Shown in pieces: positions 1-12,132 of a DNA stretch of 64,000 nt. Each line of letters opens with the position of its first letter. Positions within the stretch are counted from its first letter, which is position 1. Source of the stretch: Apium graveolens (lineage: Eukaryota; Streptophyta; Magnoliopsida; Apiales; Apiaceae); NCBI RefSeq assembly GCF_009905375.1, contig NC_133655.1:41144422-41208421 (forward strand), written 5' to 3'. The notes beneath the pieces are model-generated. The model was not told the origin of the DNA. It saw nothing but the letters and a program-made list of their open reading frames with translations, and did no database searches. Both the position numbers and the translations under genes were made by a program.

Positions 1-2552
1 ATCCGAAAGTATTAAACTGAGTTTTGGAGTTCAGGAAATATTTTGTAAATAGATTTTTGGATCTTTAAATCATTTTAAATCATTTAATAAATATTTAATA
101 ACTAAATATTAATTATTAAATAATTAAACCTCGAATAGGTATATTTTAAAATAATATTTGAAATAATATTCCTCAACTAATTTATGCTTAAATAAATAAA
201 GTAATCTTTAATAAATATAAAATAATTGAGTTTGAAATAAATAATCGTTGGAGAATACTTCTCTCATTTAAATGAATTTTTGAAATATTATTCAACGTCT
301 GATTAATTAAATATAGTTGAGGGAATACGATATTTAGAAATCGTTTTAAATAAATTTGAGGTATTTAATACTTCACTAGAGGACATTGAGTCCCTTGGAA
401 TAAATACTTACGGACTTTTAAACGTCCAAAACAACTCGGGGATGATTCCCGGGTTTTTACTTTGTAAAAGCTGACCGACTCCCAGTCTTATAATTTATAC
501 ATCAAGCTCTACCATAGCGTTAAAATATTCTATAATATATTCATCGTATGTTCATTCATTATTGATATATAAAACCTCGTATTTTATTATCATGGAAAAC
601 ATGACATTCGTACGAAAATAGTAAAAATAATCTTCACAACACAACAGTATATGGAGCAGGGTTCATAAACTTGACTTGGCGTTTCAAGGTGGAGTGTGCT
701 CTAAAGTTCGTCCAGAAATCTAAAATCAAGAACATTTATCGTTCTGTTAGATTCTAATCATATTTATCGTCACTTGGTAAATACGCAATACTTACTATCC
801 AGTTACATTACTCGCTTTACTCTCGTCATTTTAATAAAGTACGAGTACTTTCTAACTTCATTTTCTTTTCACAATCCTTTATGTCCATTAACCTCTTTTA
901 CTTTTGTCAATCGGCTCCACTCCCGATTCTAAGGATTTCTACTCACGCGGTCTCGGCTCCGACATTATTATAATATTGAAAAATTCATATTTTCACTTGA
1001 AACTTTTATGAAAGTTAATATATTCTATTTCTTACTCTCTGTAAAAATTTCATAATTTTTGAATATATTCAAGTCGATCATTTATATTTCCAAAGTATGT
1101 AATTCGTAGCAGTTTTTATCGCGTAAATTGTTTTCACTAAAACGGGCCTAACTTTGAACCATAAATTGAAATCAATTGATTCAAGCGCCCAAACGATATA
1201 AACAACAAGCTATATCATTTTTAAGTCTAACTTTTCAAGAAATCATAGTTTATACTTTCTATATTTCTGCAGAAAATGTAAGGTTACGATTCGTTCCTTT
1301 TATCGACTTTACGCTCGCGATTCGAGTTTCATTTTCGCTCTAAACTACTAATCAATAACCAAAAATAATTATACCATCATCTTAACACTTATTACTCTCA
1401 ATAACATCAAGTTCTTGAGGCGACAACATCAACATTATCCTCTAACTAACTTATCATCAAGAAACCAACATATCAACCATCAAAACTAGGTTTATAACTA
1501 AGATCCATTATTTTCTTGAAACTTAAACCTTAAACAAAGTTTAGGTAAAGATTTATACCTTTATTGATATCTTGGAATGTGTTCTTCTTGATGGATGATG
1601 CTTGGTGAGGCTTGGGTGTGCTTAAGGATCCTAAATCTTTACATGAAAATTAAGAAATCAAGAAATCAAGAAATGTTACTATTTGGTACTATTCATCATC
1701 ACTTTCAAGGATTTATTTAACCATACAAACCTTAATGAAATGCTATGAAAAATTTATCTTACCTTATTTTAATATGTAGGAAGCTTGGAAATTATTTGGA
1801 GCATTTATCCATGGCTAAAAGTTGGAGTTTGAATTTTGATTCCTTGGTTTTTCTTCAAGGGCCGAATGGTGCTTCTTGGAGAAAGAAGGGAGAATTTGTT
1901 TTGCTTGCTTGGTTTGCTTCTTGAATAAGTGATTGATTATGTGTTTATTTAATCCTAGATATGAATACATTTATACATATCTTCTAGCTTGGCTATTTTC
2001 AAAGCTATTTTACTAGCAAGTACTACAACTACTATTCACGGTTATTATTTGCCCTAGCTAGGTTACCATGCTCTTAGATTTGTTACTATTCGGTTGCCAA
2101 TCCTTGGTTACATTTTTACTAAATATTTTGAATGGCTTGAATGGGAAGTTGCATGGCTTGATAAGTTTTATTTATTCACTTACGTATTCTCTTGGTTGCT
2201 TATTCATTTTCGTAATAAATCTTCGTAAACGATTCGCAAGGTAAATCCTTTCTTTTAGTCCTTTACGCTTTGAAACCTTGTACTTGAGTTTCAATTTATA
2301 GAATTATAGATTCTTTATTTTAATATGATGCTCGTATTCCTTGATGGTTCGTACAATGTCATTTTAAAATGTTCGTTTTCTTCGAAAACTAATGGTTTTA
2401 CATACACTTATTTGGTACATATAATCACGATATCTACTCGGAAACTAAATTTTCCATGCATAACATAGTGTGGGCTAAAAAGTTTTTCCCCGATCGCCAG
2501 GGTTACTATTCATTGAATGTCTTACAAAGTTTCAAAAATTTGGGTTATTACA
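1..2552 (-). mobile_element. Gypsy element H, 5' LTR, cut by window edge
   Basis: Read on the minus strand from 2552 downward, this begins TGTAATAACCCAAATTTTTG, close to the start of the LTR of element B at 17199 (TGTAATAACCCCAATTTTTG). Both also share a candidate splice donor AAG/GTATAAA at nearly the same LTR offset (about 993 here, 980 in B) and a later GATAT...TATCG block, so H belongs to B's family. The boundary at 2552 is sharp: the next base resumes a reverse transcriptase reading frame. Because the element runs toward lower coordinates, this is its 5' LTR or a solo LTR; the other end lies outside the window. I see no coding sequence of its own in this stretch. Confidence 0.75.
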
Positions 2553-2920
2553 AGAAGTTTCATAGAATTGGCCGGCTATATCATAGGTTTGTTCAAGATT
2601 TTGCAAGGATCGCAGCCCCTTTATCGCGACTTACTCGTAAGACTGAGAAGTTCGAATGGTCAGAGAAATGCGAGAACATCTTCCAAGAATTGAAGAAAAT
2701 ATTGGTGACGGCCCTTGTGTTGGTGTTGCCGGACGGAAAAAGAGATTTTGTGATTTATAGGGATGCTTCGCATAAGGGATTAGGCTGCATGCTTATGTAT
2801 TACCACAAGGTATTCGTGTACGCGTCTAGACAATAGAAGGAATATGAAATTCGATATCCTACCCATGATCTTGAGCTCGTGGAAATAGTTTTTGCCTTCA
2901 AGATTTGGAGGCACTACTTG
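2553..2920 (+). pseudogene. RT C-terminus and RNase H start of gypsy element B
   Basis: This is a left-hand remnant of the pol gene of element B. It encodes the end of the RT connection region (YHRFVQDFARIAAPLSRLT) followed by the start of the gypsy RNase H domain, with the first catalytic Asp in FVIYRDASHKGLGC and the later YPTHDLEL helix. One in-frame TAG follows ASRQ at 2834. The upstream RT palm is missing because element H inserted at 2552. The gene breaks inside RNase H at 2920, where element A inserted, and resumes at 15447 with the expected next residues. The frame runs openly into the H LTR upstream, which is a chance fusion. Confidence 0.85.
2916..2920. repeat. Target site duplication of A, left copy (ACTTG)
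   Basis: ACTTG stands directly before the A 5' LTR and again directly after the A 3' LTR at 15447-15451. Removing A and one copy restores the RNase H reading frame of B. Five bases is the usual duplication length for gypsy elements. Confidence 0.95.
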
Positions 2921-3508
2921 TGTAACGACTTAGAAATTACGATTATATTATATCATAATAAAGGTGAAATTATGTGTTTTATTATGTCATTAAGTGTATT
3001 TAGTCATAAAATCCTAGCTGTTATGTGCTATGTGTGTTCTATAAGGTTAGGGTCTTTTCCGGGTATTTATTGGATATTTTATTTTGTGTTAAAAACTTTC
3101 GTATCAAAAGTTATACGGCCCAAATCTTGTTTTAATAGCTGATATTTCAAATAAAATATTGGCCTTATTTTGGCTAGTATGGCTTGTACCATATCATTAT
3201 TCCGAACTTCCAGTTATTTTAGGAATTTTCTCGTTTCGTGAAAAATGACTTTTCCGGGCCCCATTGGGTTTCAAAAACCCCACAAAAATCATTTTTTTGT
3301 TTTTATAAAATTATGGGAATTTCAATTATACCATTTCTTTGTATTTTTGAATTTATCACAATATTTGGGAAATTTTGGCATATAAATTGTATATATTTGT
3401 TATTAAAAACTTAAAAGATAATTATCAAAAATTATAAATTAAGGGCCAATTAATTTTATTAGATGTAAAATTAGGTCCTTAATTTTAATTTGGAGTATTA
3501 TTTACCTA

Positions 3509-3517
3509 CTATAAATA
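3509..3517 (+). promoter_or_regulatory. TATA box of A 5' LTR
   Basis: CTATAAATA lies in the LTR about 590 bp from its start and recurs in the 3' LTR at 12739-12747 as CTATAAATAG. It is the best core promoter in the LTR; transcription would start about 30 bp downstream. The E LTR has the mutated form CTATGAATAG. Confidence 0.6.
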
Positions 3518-5769
3518 TCCTAATTATTAATAATTAGTTATAATTAAATTATAAAAAAAATCAGAAAATCAAGAAATTCTCTGCAAATCGGGTCAGGAAT
3601 TCAGATTCAGGTCGAAAAATCAACCGGTGATATTGATCGATTTTTGGCATCAAATCTAGTCGTGTGAGTACGCAAATCGATGCTCTTCATCTCTTCTTTC
3701 AATTTCTTGCATTAATTTCATGTTTTAATCTATTATTTTTCGATTTTAATTTCTAGGCTTTATAATCGAATTAGGGCTTTTTGATTCAAGGTTATTTGAT
3801 TGATTTTATGATTGGTATAGCTTCTCTGTGATGTGTACAGTCGATTTATGTATTCAATTTCATCAAACGATTCTTGTATGATAGAATTCGATTATTAGGG
3901 TTTATGTGAATTTTTTATTAATACGTTTTTGATTTTGAGAAAACTAAGGTATGCAGGTTGTTAGGGGTTTAATTGTACATTGAACAAGCTTTGATTTGAG
4001 CTATTAAACTCAAAGTTTCATGTACAAATATGTGATTTCGATAGTTGGCCGGGAAATTTTGAATTTTGATCGGAGATGGAGTTCCGGGGATTATTCAGGG
4101 ATGTTATTGCCGGAGTTGAGTTACTTAGATGATTTGGCATTGATTCCAGCTGAAAAACGTAATTTAAAACGGTAACGTTTTTTGCCTGGAAATGGCTGGC
4201 CGGAATTGTTCCGGTCACCGGATTCTGGGTAAAATCCGGTCATGTTCTTCATGACCCGGATTTTGACCCGTTTGACCCGTTTTCAGATTCTGGTTTTGAT
4301 CTGTTTTTCCGCAATTCCATTTTTAGAAACATGTTATTGGATTTTTATTTTACTTTTTATTTTCATAAATTATAAAATCAGCTTTATTTATTTAAATAAA
4401 TTTATTTATTAATTACTTTTATTAATTGATTTATTTTATAAATAACACTGAAATATTTTCTAAAATTCGAGATTAATTATTTATAATTATATATTATTTA
4501 TTTATTAATTATTAATTATTTAAAAATTATTAATTATTTTGATAATTAATCAATTTATTTTCAATAATTCATTATAAATTCATTTTAATTCCAAAAATTA
4601 TGGAAAAATCATTTTTAATTTTAATATTTCCCAAATAATTATTTAGAAATATATTTGAAGTTAAATTAATTTGAATAATTGATTAAATTGAATAATTAAT
4701 TGATTTATTCCTATTTTTTGAATAATAATTGAACCGTTTATCCGATTTAAAGGAAACAAAAACCCCTAGACTCAAAAACTGATATGTTTTCATTAAAAAT
4801 AGTTTTAAATCTTAATTTCTTTTAGAAATGAGTCCGCTTTCGATACTTATTTATTTATAGACCCTATTAATTATAGAGACGAGCCCAATAAAATTTCGAG
4901 AATTAGGAAATGGGCCAGATATTGTTCGATAATGTGAATATTGATCCGATTTCGATTCTAAAAATATTTTTAAACCTAGAATAACTATGTGACTTATGTG
5001 CTATGTGAATTATGTGGTTAACTGAGTCCTAATGGCTAGTAATTATTATACAAGTCTATTTTAATCGTATGGGTAGATGATAAGGGCTACGTGAAGTCAG
5101 TTTCAGATGAGATTAAGAAACGTGTCGACTAAATGAACATCTTTCTTTGCTAGAGACGAAGCCCACAAGGCGGACCGAGCCAATGTTAGAGAACTATTCC
5201 ATGTTTGCGGTAAATCGTGTAACAGGCAATTTTTTCTCCTATTCTAAATTTCAGAATAGTGAATTGCTTTCTTCTACTCAACCACTTAAATTCAATAAAC
5301 ACTGATAATTCCTACTCGCATACACTGACACACAATTATTATTCTTTTGTCTCTATTTCATTTTGATTCCTGATTTCTCTTGATATACTGAATACTCTAT
5401 TCATATTCCAATAGATTATATATTATGTTTATCCTGATATATTCCGATGTTGGGATACATCAAAACATACCGATTGTTCCGGTTGCTCATCTGTGGACTA
5501 GATGGTGATGATGAGGATCAGGTATATACTTGATCCTATGGACCGGGAATTAACCGGATCCATGTTTTGGGCCGTAGAGCCTGGGTACCCGAATGGATCT
5601 AGTGGACTTCATTATTTCCTTATAGGATTACATTTTTACAGATACAATCATATTACCGGTTCATTTAGTTTTCTTATAGTACTATTTATATATTGTGGAC
5701 TTGTTGAGCAAATTATGGCTCATCCCTTTTTGTTGTTATTCACTTTGTCTTTTACAGTCAAGAAAGAGA

Positions 5770-5883
5770 ATAAAACCTATTCGGACTCGCGTGGTAAAGA
5801 AGCGTGTCAGGAAGCGGGACCCTCTAGCACCGAAGGTGCTGATCCCGATAAAATAGGAGAGTTTTGAGCCACCCGGGCAGGTG
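5770..5883 (+). pseudogene. LTR micro-ORF, 5' LTR copy of A (start and one codon lost)
   Basis: This is a 38-codon frame aligned without gaps to the intact micro-ORF of the E LTR at 63799. It encodes a basic N-terminus (KPIRTRVVKKRV), then PKVLIPI, then ESFE. The start codon is ATA instead of ATG and one GAG/GAA codon is TAG. Over 37 codons after the start, 17 are identical to E, 13 differ only synonymously and 7 differ in the residue or are stop. It follows a splice-acceptor-like tract ending at 5757. Function unknown. Confidence 0.55.
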
Positions 5884-5912
5884 TATTATAGATATATGCG
5901 GCGTGTGTTTGG

Positions 5913-6001
5913 AATAAAATGAATTTAGCTTAAAATTTTCTTAGATAACGGTTTGTAATAAAGAGAGTTCTATAAGATGTTATATTTGGATTTGTAATAA
6001 A
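5913..6001 (+). terminator. Polyadenylation signal cluster in A 5' LTR
   Basis: Three AATAAA hexamers stand at 5913, 5957 and 5996, 160-250 bp before the LTR end. They would end transcripts in the LTR, placing R upstream and leaving a short U5. The E LTR keeps a corresponding TAATAAAGAGAG near the right edge of the window. Confidence 0.55.
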
Positions 6002-6165
6002 GATAGTGTGTTGTTCTTGCTTTCATACCTCAACCTTAAAAGATCCTGGATAGATGTAAAGGGGTTAGATTTATATTTGCATAATTGTTATACGGGTTGG
6101 TATTATATTGGAGATTAACAAGTAACCCCCAGATCTAAACCCCAGATTTGGAGGGGGTTACATTT

Positions 6166-6180
6166 TGGCATCAGAGCTAT
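6166..6180 (+). other. Primer binding site of A (initiator tRNA-Met type)
   Basis: TGGCATCAGAGCTAT begins three bases after the LTR end. It matches the usual plant initiator tRNA-Met primer site TGGTATCAGAGC with one change (T to C), so minus-strand synthesis would have started here. Confidence 0.85.
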
Positions 6181-6347
6181 AGGTTTTGGTCCCTGAAACA
6201 AGAATATTAGGATTAACATAAGATAGGAAGATCACATAAGATAGAAATAAGATTGTTAGGGTTAGGTAGCTTTTAAGATTAAGAATTTATAAGTTTTAGG
6301 AATGCTAAATGAGCCTCTCTTGTCTTGTGTTTTGGTTATATTATCAT

Positions 6348-7073
6348 ATGGCATCATCATCATCCGAGAGGACAGTGGCAGGACCAGTAGCTCTGATAGT
6401 CCCTCCAGGATCAGTAGAGGCCCCAGTACAGATACCACCGGCACATATAACCGAGGAGCCAGTACCAGCACCATAGCAGTTACCAGATCCTATAGAGATA
6501 TTTGATCCCCTGGAGTTCTTCAAGCCATTTCTACCACCCCAATTACCTCTGGAGTATCGGTTTATACCTGAGATAGAGCCAGATCTTTCACCAGCTGCAG
6601 CTTCACTTCCTTTACCTGTGTATGCTCTAGCTCCAGAGATATTTCAGATGGCCCCTATTGAGGGGATGGGATAGCATGATATAGGCTTACAGTTGGGATT
6701 GCCACAGCAGGATATTGTGGGGATACACAGAGTTCCATCTCAGGAGTCAGTTGGTCAAGTTAGAGAGCTGCACATTGTGCCTTATTATGAGTATAATGAC
6801 ATGAGGGAGTAGGTGCATTATTGGAGATCCCAGTGTCGTGAGATTATGGGATTATTTGATCAGAGGGATAGAGGACTTTTATCAGCACTTCAGCCAGATT
6901 ACTTATTGAGGTAGAGACTTCAGTAGACCTTCTATAGCGCTTCTCTTGAGTTAGATACATTGATTCATGATGGGACTCATATATATGCAGAGTTTCATAG
7001 AGCCACTTGTCTTGCGCAGTCTGTTCTTGAGACCCTTCGACGGGAGTTAGACCGTATTCCGCCAGGGTTCTGA
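6348..7073 (+). pseudogene. Extra ORF between primer site and gag of A, unknown product
   Basis: From ATG at 6348 one frame stays open for 241 codons to TGA at 7071 except for five TAG codons at 6474, 6672, 6810, 6912 and 6924. There is no TAA and no internal TGA, and CAG is frequent in this frame, so all five stops can be explained as CAG-to-TAG changes. The predicted protein is proline- and acid-rich at its N-terminus (repeated PVP, PPAH, IPEIEPD motifs) and more polar and helical toward the C-terminus (REIMGLFDQRDRGLLSAL, ETLRRELDRIPPGF). I recognise no domain. It precedes gag by about 480 bp. It could be an accessory protein or a captured host fragment. Confidence 0.55.
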
Positions 7074-7549
7074 TGTATGACAGTTGGACCGGGTACTTGT
7101 AGTATATGTGATATATGTAGATAGAGACAGCTATAATATGGTGAGACTAGGTATATATGTAGTACTCAGTTTTGATCAGTAACGGTTATGATGGACTTTT
7201 GTATTAAGCACTAACACTTGTTGCTAGTGTCTATATATGGAATAAACCTTTTTCAACCTTTTTCTTTCCTTTACTTCAATTTTCAGTCTTTACAACATTT
7301 ACATTTACTTTACTATTATAGAGTCTTTCCATATCTTTAAATTCTATTTAATTTTGAAAAGATAAATGAAATGTTTAAAATAATGTTGTTCAGTCTATTT
7401 ATTTAATATTTTAAATTATTTCAAATGATTTGCTTAAAATCCTATATTTTTTAATTTTTTTATTTTAATACCAGTCAAACTGTTTGTTCACTCACTATCA
7501 ACTGTTTAATAAAATTATTAAAAGAACTGCTTGTTTTATTATGAGAAAA
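7074..7549 (+). other. Leader between extra ORF and gag of A
   Basis: AT-rich untranslated leader with no ORF I would defend. It contains TATATGTAG repeats near 7100-7160 and T-rich runs before the gag ATG. Confidence 0.5.
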
Positions 7550-8650
7550 ATGGCACCAAAAAGAAAGACCAGAACTGAGACATCAAACAACAATTTTGAG
7601 GAACAGAATAATAATACCATGAACCAAATGTTCCATCTGATGCAACAACAGATGGTAATGATGCAACAACAAATGCAGCAACAACAACAATTTCAGCAGC
7701 AAGTATTACAACAACCACCCCGTCCTGAACCACAAATACCACCAGTTGTTCCTGTTGTTACTTTTAAGCAGTTTCAATCAGTCAAGCCTCCAGAATTTTA
7801 GGGCACATCGGATCCTACGAAGATTAGGGCCTGGATAAAAAAGATAGAAAAAGCATTCGCGTTAGTGAAAGTTGAAGAGGATCAGAAGACTGATTTTGCT
7901 AGCTATTTCCTGAAGGGAGAAGCTAATTATTGGTGGGAGTCTAAGAAAGCTTTAGAAGGTGAAGGCATCGTGAATTGGGATAGGTTTACCGAATTGTTTC
8001 TGGAAAAATATTTTCCTCGTTATATGAAGAACCAGATGGAAATCAAGTTCTTGGAATTGAAGCAAGGGAACATTTCAGTGACGGAATATGAAGCCAAGTT
8101 TACATAATTGGCTAGGTTTGTTCCAGAAAAGGTGGATACTGATGAGAAATGGGCTAAGAGATTCCAGCAGGGATTGAAGCCATGGATTCGTAGCAGAGTG
8201 GCCGTATTTGAACTGACGACATATACAGCCGTAGTTCAGAAAGCCATGATTATCGAAGGGGAAAGTGAAATGTCCCAAAAGGAAAAGGGACAAGGAAATT
8301 TTGAGAACCGTTTCAATAAGAAATCGGGATTTCATGATTGGACAAATATGAATTTTAAAAGGATAAAACAAAGCAATAAGAGAGCAGATAACGTTTCTAA
8401 GCCCCAAACAAGTAGAGGATCATCAAACCACCATTGCCATACTGTAAGACATATGGTCAGAAATTTACCGGCGTCTGCAACAAGGAAAATGTGACATACT
8501 TTAGGTGCAAACAGAAAGAGCACTACTCCAATGAATGCCCAGAAGAGAAAATAGAAGTTTCATTTTTCAATGCGGGAAGAAAGGATATGTTTCCAGGGAT
8601 TGTAGATGGCTAGTGATGGCAGCTAGTGTTCCAAGAGTATTGTCACTACC
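7550..8650 (+). pseudogene. gag: gag of gypsy element A
   Basis: Gag forms the virus-like particle coat. I chose ATG 7550 (MAPKRKTR) because it starts the conserved basic, then Gln-rich, N-terminus; an upstream in-frame ATG adds only leader. The Gln tract is CAA/CAG coded (7638-7716). The retrotransposon gag domain follows, with SYFLKGEANYWWES and FTELFLEKYFPRYMKNQ. Stops interrupt it at 7799 (TAG) and 8105 (TAA). A frameshift near 8440 moves into the CCHC region, where FRCKQKEHYSNEC has lost its first Cys (Tyr instead) and a second knuckle follows near 8575. The protein has the usual chromovirus layout but cannot be made intact. Confidence 0.88.
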
Positions 8651-8654
8651 TCCA

Positions 8655-9045
8655 CCACCACGGTAGCACCAGCTTAAAGCAAGAACTTTTGATATGACTA
8701 TGAAGGAAATTGTGCAGAATCCAAGTGTTGTTGCAGGTACGCTTTCTGTGAATTTTGTTAATGCAAAAGTATTGATTGATTTTGGAGCCATAAGATCTTT
8801 TATTTCTGAAGAATTTATTGATAAGATATGTTGTGAAATGCAATGGTTGGGCGAGACTTTAATTATAAAATTTGCAAATGATGACCAAGTCCCCGTAGAT
8901 CCGGTGTGTCCAGAGTGTGATATCGAAATAGTAGGACATCACTTCTCCATTGATTTGATACCTTTCAAGTTAGGAGAGTTTGATGTTATTTTAGGACTGG
9001 ATTGGTTGGCCGGTAATAATGCTCAACGATTATGTGAATAAGAAA
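8655..9045 (+). pseudogene. pro: Aspartic protease domain of A
   Basis: This segment encodes the retropepsin that would cleave Gag-Pol. GTLSVNFVNAKVLID leads into the active site, which reads DFGA instead of DSGA (Ser to Phe), and the following T is I. The second conserved half, FDVILGLDWL, is present near 8980. A frameshift at about 9015 moves translation into the frame that starts at 9019. The altered catalytic triplet alone would make this protease inactive. Confidence 0.85.
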
Positions 9046-10100
9046 ATGAAATTTCGAACCGTGGATAATGTAACGGTAATATTTAGATGTGAGAAACAGC
9101 GAAAAAAGTTCCTGACAATGATGCAGACTAAACGATTGATACATCAAGGATGTAAAGCTTATTTGGCCTATGTATTGGATATTGAAAAAGAAAGCCCATT
9201 GATTGAAAACATCTCCATTGTATGTGACTTTTCTGATGTCTTTGCAGATGAACTTTTAGGATTATCGTCGGATCGAGAAATCAAATTTACTATTGATTTG
9301 GCGCTAGGCACGTAACCAGTTTCAAAATCTCCGTATCGGATGGCACCGGTTGAAACGAAAGAGTTGGTGACGCAGTTACAAGATCTTCTAGACAAAGGAA
9401 TTATAAGACAAGGTGTATTCATACAGGGTGCACCGATATTGTTTGTGAAGAAGAAAGACGAAAGTATGTAACCATGTATCGATTATCGTGAATTGAATAA
9501 GCTGACTATAAAAAATAAGTATCTTTTACCACGGATCGATGATTTCTTTGATCATCTAAAAGGAGCCGTATGGTTTCTAAGATATATTTGAGGTCATGGT
9601 ACCATCAATTAAAGATCAAGGCCGAAGATATCCCAAAGACTACCTTTCGTACCAGATATGGACATTATAAATTCCTCGTAATGGCATTCGATTTAACTAA
9701 TGCACCAGCAACGTTAATGGATCTGATGAATAGAGTATTCCAGAAGTACTTGGACAGATTCGTGATTGTATTTATTGATGACATCTTGATCTACTCGAAG
9801 ACTGAAGAAGATCATGCCGAGCATTTAAGAATTGCTTTGGAAATCTTAAGGAAGGAGCAGCTTTATGCGATGTTTTCGAAATGCGAATTCTGGTTAAAAG
9901 AAGTAAAATTTCTGGGACATATTATTAGCATTAAAGGAATTATGGTCGATCCAGCAAAGATTGAATCTGTATTAAATTAGGATAGACCAAAGACACCAAC
10001 GGAAGTTAAAAGTTTCTTGGGATTAGCTTGCTATTACAGAAGATTTGTTAAGGATTTTGAGAAGAAAGCTACGCCATTAACCCAAGTTGACTCGGAAGAA
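9046..10100 (+). pseudogene. pol: Reverse transcriptase domain of A
   Basis: The RT copies element RNA into DNA. Fingers begin around 9316 ([28 protein letters not shown]) with VKKKDESM followed by a stop at 9469 and then [22 protein letters not shown]. The palm follows in the frame from 9570: [18 protein letters not shown] and the catalytic [11 protein letters not shown], the gypsy form of YxDD, near 9770. The connection region ends with SFLGLACYYRRFVKDF near 10040. At least two frameshifts (about 9590 and 10100) and several stops disrupt it. Confidence 0.9.
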
Positions 10101-10129
10101 TTAAAATTTCGTATGGAATGAAAAATGTG

Positions 10130-10580
10130 AAGAAAGTTTTCAGGAATTGAAGAACCAACTAGTGACCACACCTGTACTTGTGCTACCAGATGAGCAAGGA
10201 GATTTTGTTATCTACTACGATGTTTCCTACTAAGGACTTGGATGTGTGTTGATGTAGCATGGAAACGTAATTGCATATGCTTCTAGACAACTAAAACCTC
10301 ATGAACAGAAATATCCCACGCATGACCTGGAATTAGCCGCAGTCGTGTTCACAATAAAGCTTTGAAGACGTTATCTTTATGGCGAAAAGTGTGAAATTTA
10401 CACAGATCATAAGAGTCTAAAGTATATCTTTACGCAGAAAGAACTCAATATGGGACAACGACGATAGCTAGAATTGGTCAAGAATTATGATGTTACAATC
10501 GGCTATCATCCAGGAAAAGCAAATTTTGTAGAAGATGTGTTAAGTCGGAAAGAAAGATTAAATATGTTAACTTCTTCAGA
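10130..10580 (+). pseudogene. pol: RNase H domain of A
   Basis: RNase H removes the RNA strand during reverse transcription. DFVIYYDVSY stands where DFVIYSDASK is usual, so the first catalytic Asp remains. [17 protein letters not shown] and [17 protein letters not shown] follow, with YHPGKANFVEDVLSRKE at the end. Stops at about 10234 and 10258, in LRRY (TGG to TGA) and at QRRW (TGG to TAG) break it; most are single C-to-T type changes on one strand or the other. Confidence 0.88.
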
Positions 10581-10584
10581 ATAA

Positions 10585-12117
10585 TTGATCGGAGAAATTG
10601 AGAAATTGGAAATTAAGATTCGTGTTCCAAGGGAATCCACTGAAATGAATTATGCAATGACATTTCAACCCGAACTATTGGAAAAGATCCGAAGATGTCA
10701 AGAGGAGGTAATGAGTCAAGAAGATGACAGTCTAACAGGAGAAGAAATGACCAGTAAGAAAGATGATAAGGGAATTCTATGATTTTTAACAAGGATTCGG
10801 GTACCTAATGTACCGGAATTAAAAGAAGAAATTTTATGAGACGCTCACAACTCAATGTATTCCATTCATCCAAGAAGTACAGAGATGTATCGAGATTTGA
10901 AGGAAAACTTTTGGTGGCCGGATATGAAGAAAGAAATAGTGGAATGGGTGAGTAAATGTTATATATGCCAACGTGTCAAAGCATAGCACCAACGTCCAAG
11001 CGGATTACTATAACCACTAGATATTCCGGAATAGAAATGAGAACATCTAGCGATGGATTTTGTGGTGGGACTTCCAAGAACCAGAGCAAATCATGATGCA
11101 ATTTGGGTTTTCATCGACAGACTAACGATGTCAACTCATTTTCTTCCAATCAACGAAAGGTTTTCGCTCGATAAACTGGTACACTTATATCTCAAAGAGA
11201 TTGCGATGCAACATGCAGTTCCTGTATCCATAATATCTGATCGAGATCCACATTTCAATTCAAGATTCTGGAGACAATTTCGGGAATGCTTAGGTAGAAA
11301 ATTGAATATGAGTACCGCTTATCATCCGTAGACGGACGGGCAAAGTGAAAGGACAATCTAAATAATTGAGGATATGCTACATGTATATGGATTAGATTTT
11401 GAAGGCAATTGGGACGAACATTTACCATTAATGGAATTTTCTTACAATAACAACTATCATGCAAGCATTGGAATACCACCTTATGAAGCCTTATATGGAA
11501 GGAAATGCAGATCACCTGTGTATTGGGATGAAGTTGGTGAACGTAAAATTCTAGGACCAAAATTGATTCAACAGAATAAGGAAAAAGTGGAGCTTATCCA
11601 GAAGCGACTAGAGGCAGTGCAAAATCAACAACGCAAATATGCAGATCAAACCAGAAAGGATACGGATTACCAAGAAGGGGAGCATGTGTTACTAAAAGTA
11701 TCACCTTTGAAGGGATTAACCAAATTTGGAAATATAGCTAAACTAAAGCCACGATACGTTGGTCCATTTGAAATCTTAAAAAAAGTCGGAACGATCGCGT
11801 ACGAGTTAGCTTTACCACCTCATATGCAGCATATTCATAATGTGTTCCATTTAGCAATGCTTAAGAGTTATAATCCTGATTCGAGGCATGTAATAGAATA
11901 TGAGCCGATAGAGATTCAAGATGATTTTTCTTATATAGAGTAGCCAATAAGAATTCTAGATCGTCAGGAGAGAGTATTGAGAAATAAGTCTGTATCTTTA
12001 GTACGAGTTTTATGGAGAAACCCTATGGTTGAAGAGTCAACCTGGGAACTTGAGAGTGAGATGTTAGAAAAATATCCCTAGTTATTTTCTTATCGAGATT
12101 CTGAGGACAAAATCCGA
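10585..12117 (+). pseudogene. pol: Integrase and chromodomain of A
   Basis: Integrase inserts the DNA copy. The N-terminal zinc-binding motif survives in part (H near SIHPRST and CYICQRVKA). The DDE core shows MDFVVGLPRT, then IISDRDPHFNSRFW, then GQSERTI. The GPF/Y module is KPRYVGPFEILKKVG near 11750. The C-terminus is a chromodomain (RILDRQERVLRNK, LVRVLWRNPMVEESTWELE), which in this family is thought to steer integration to heterochromatin. Stops occur at about 10782, 10839, 10984, 11329, 11359, 11941 and just before the terminal LFSY. Confidence 0.9.
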
Positions 12118-12119
12118 TT

Positions 12120-12132
12120 AAGGGGGGAAGGA
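12120..12132 (+). other. Polypurine tract of A
   Basis: AAGGGGGGAAGGA ends one base before the 3' LTR and would prime plus-strand synthesis. Element C has nearly the same tract (54967-54978). Confidence 0.92.

Larger units (their letters stand above)
2921..6162 (+). repeat. 5' LTR of element A
   Basis: This LTR runs from TGTAACGACT to GGGGGTTACA (TG...CA with 6-bp inverted ends) and matches 12133-15446 over its length. It contains a TATA-like box at 3509-3517, a donor-like GTGAGT at 3664, a TGAGC/GCTCA inverted repeat at 5705-5722, an acceptor-like TTTACAG ending at 5757, a small ORF remnant at 5770 and three AATAAA signals. About 96 bp present in the 3' LTR (14805-14900) and in the E LTR are missing here near 5600, a private deletion. 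Confidence 0.93.

Noticed and set aside
2456..2552. Upstream extension of the RT frame of B into the H LTR
   Set aside because: The LTR boundary at 2552 cuts off homology; the open frame upstream is accidental.
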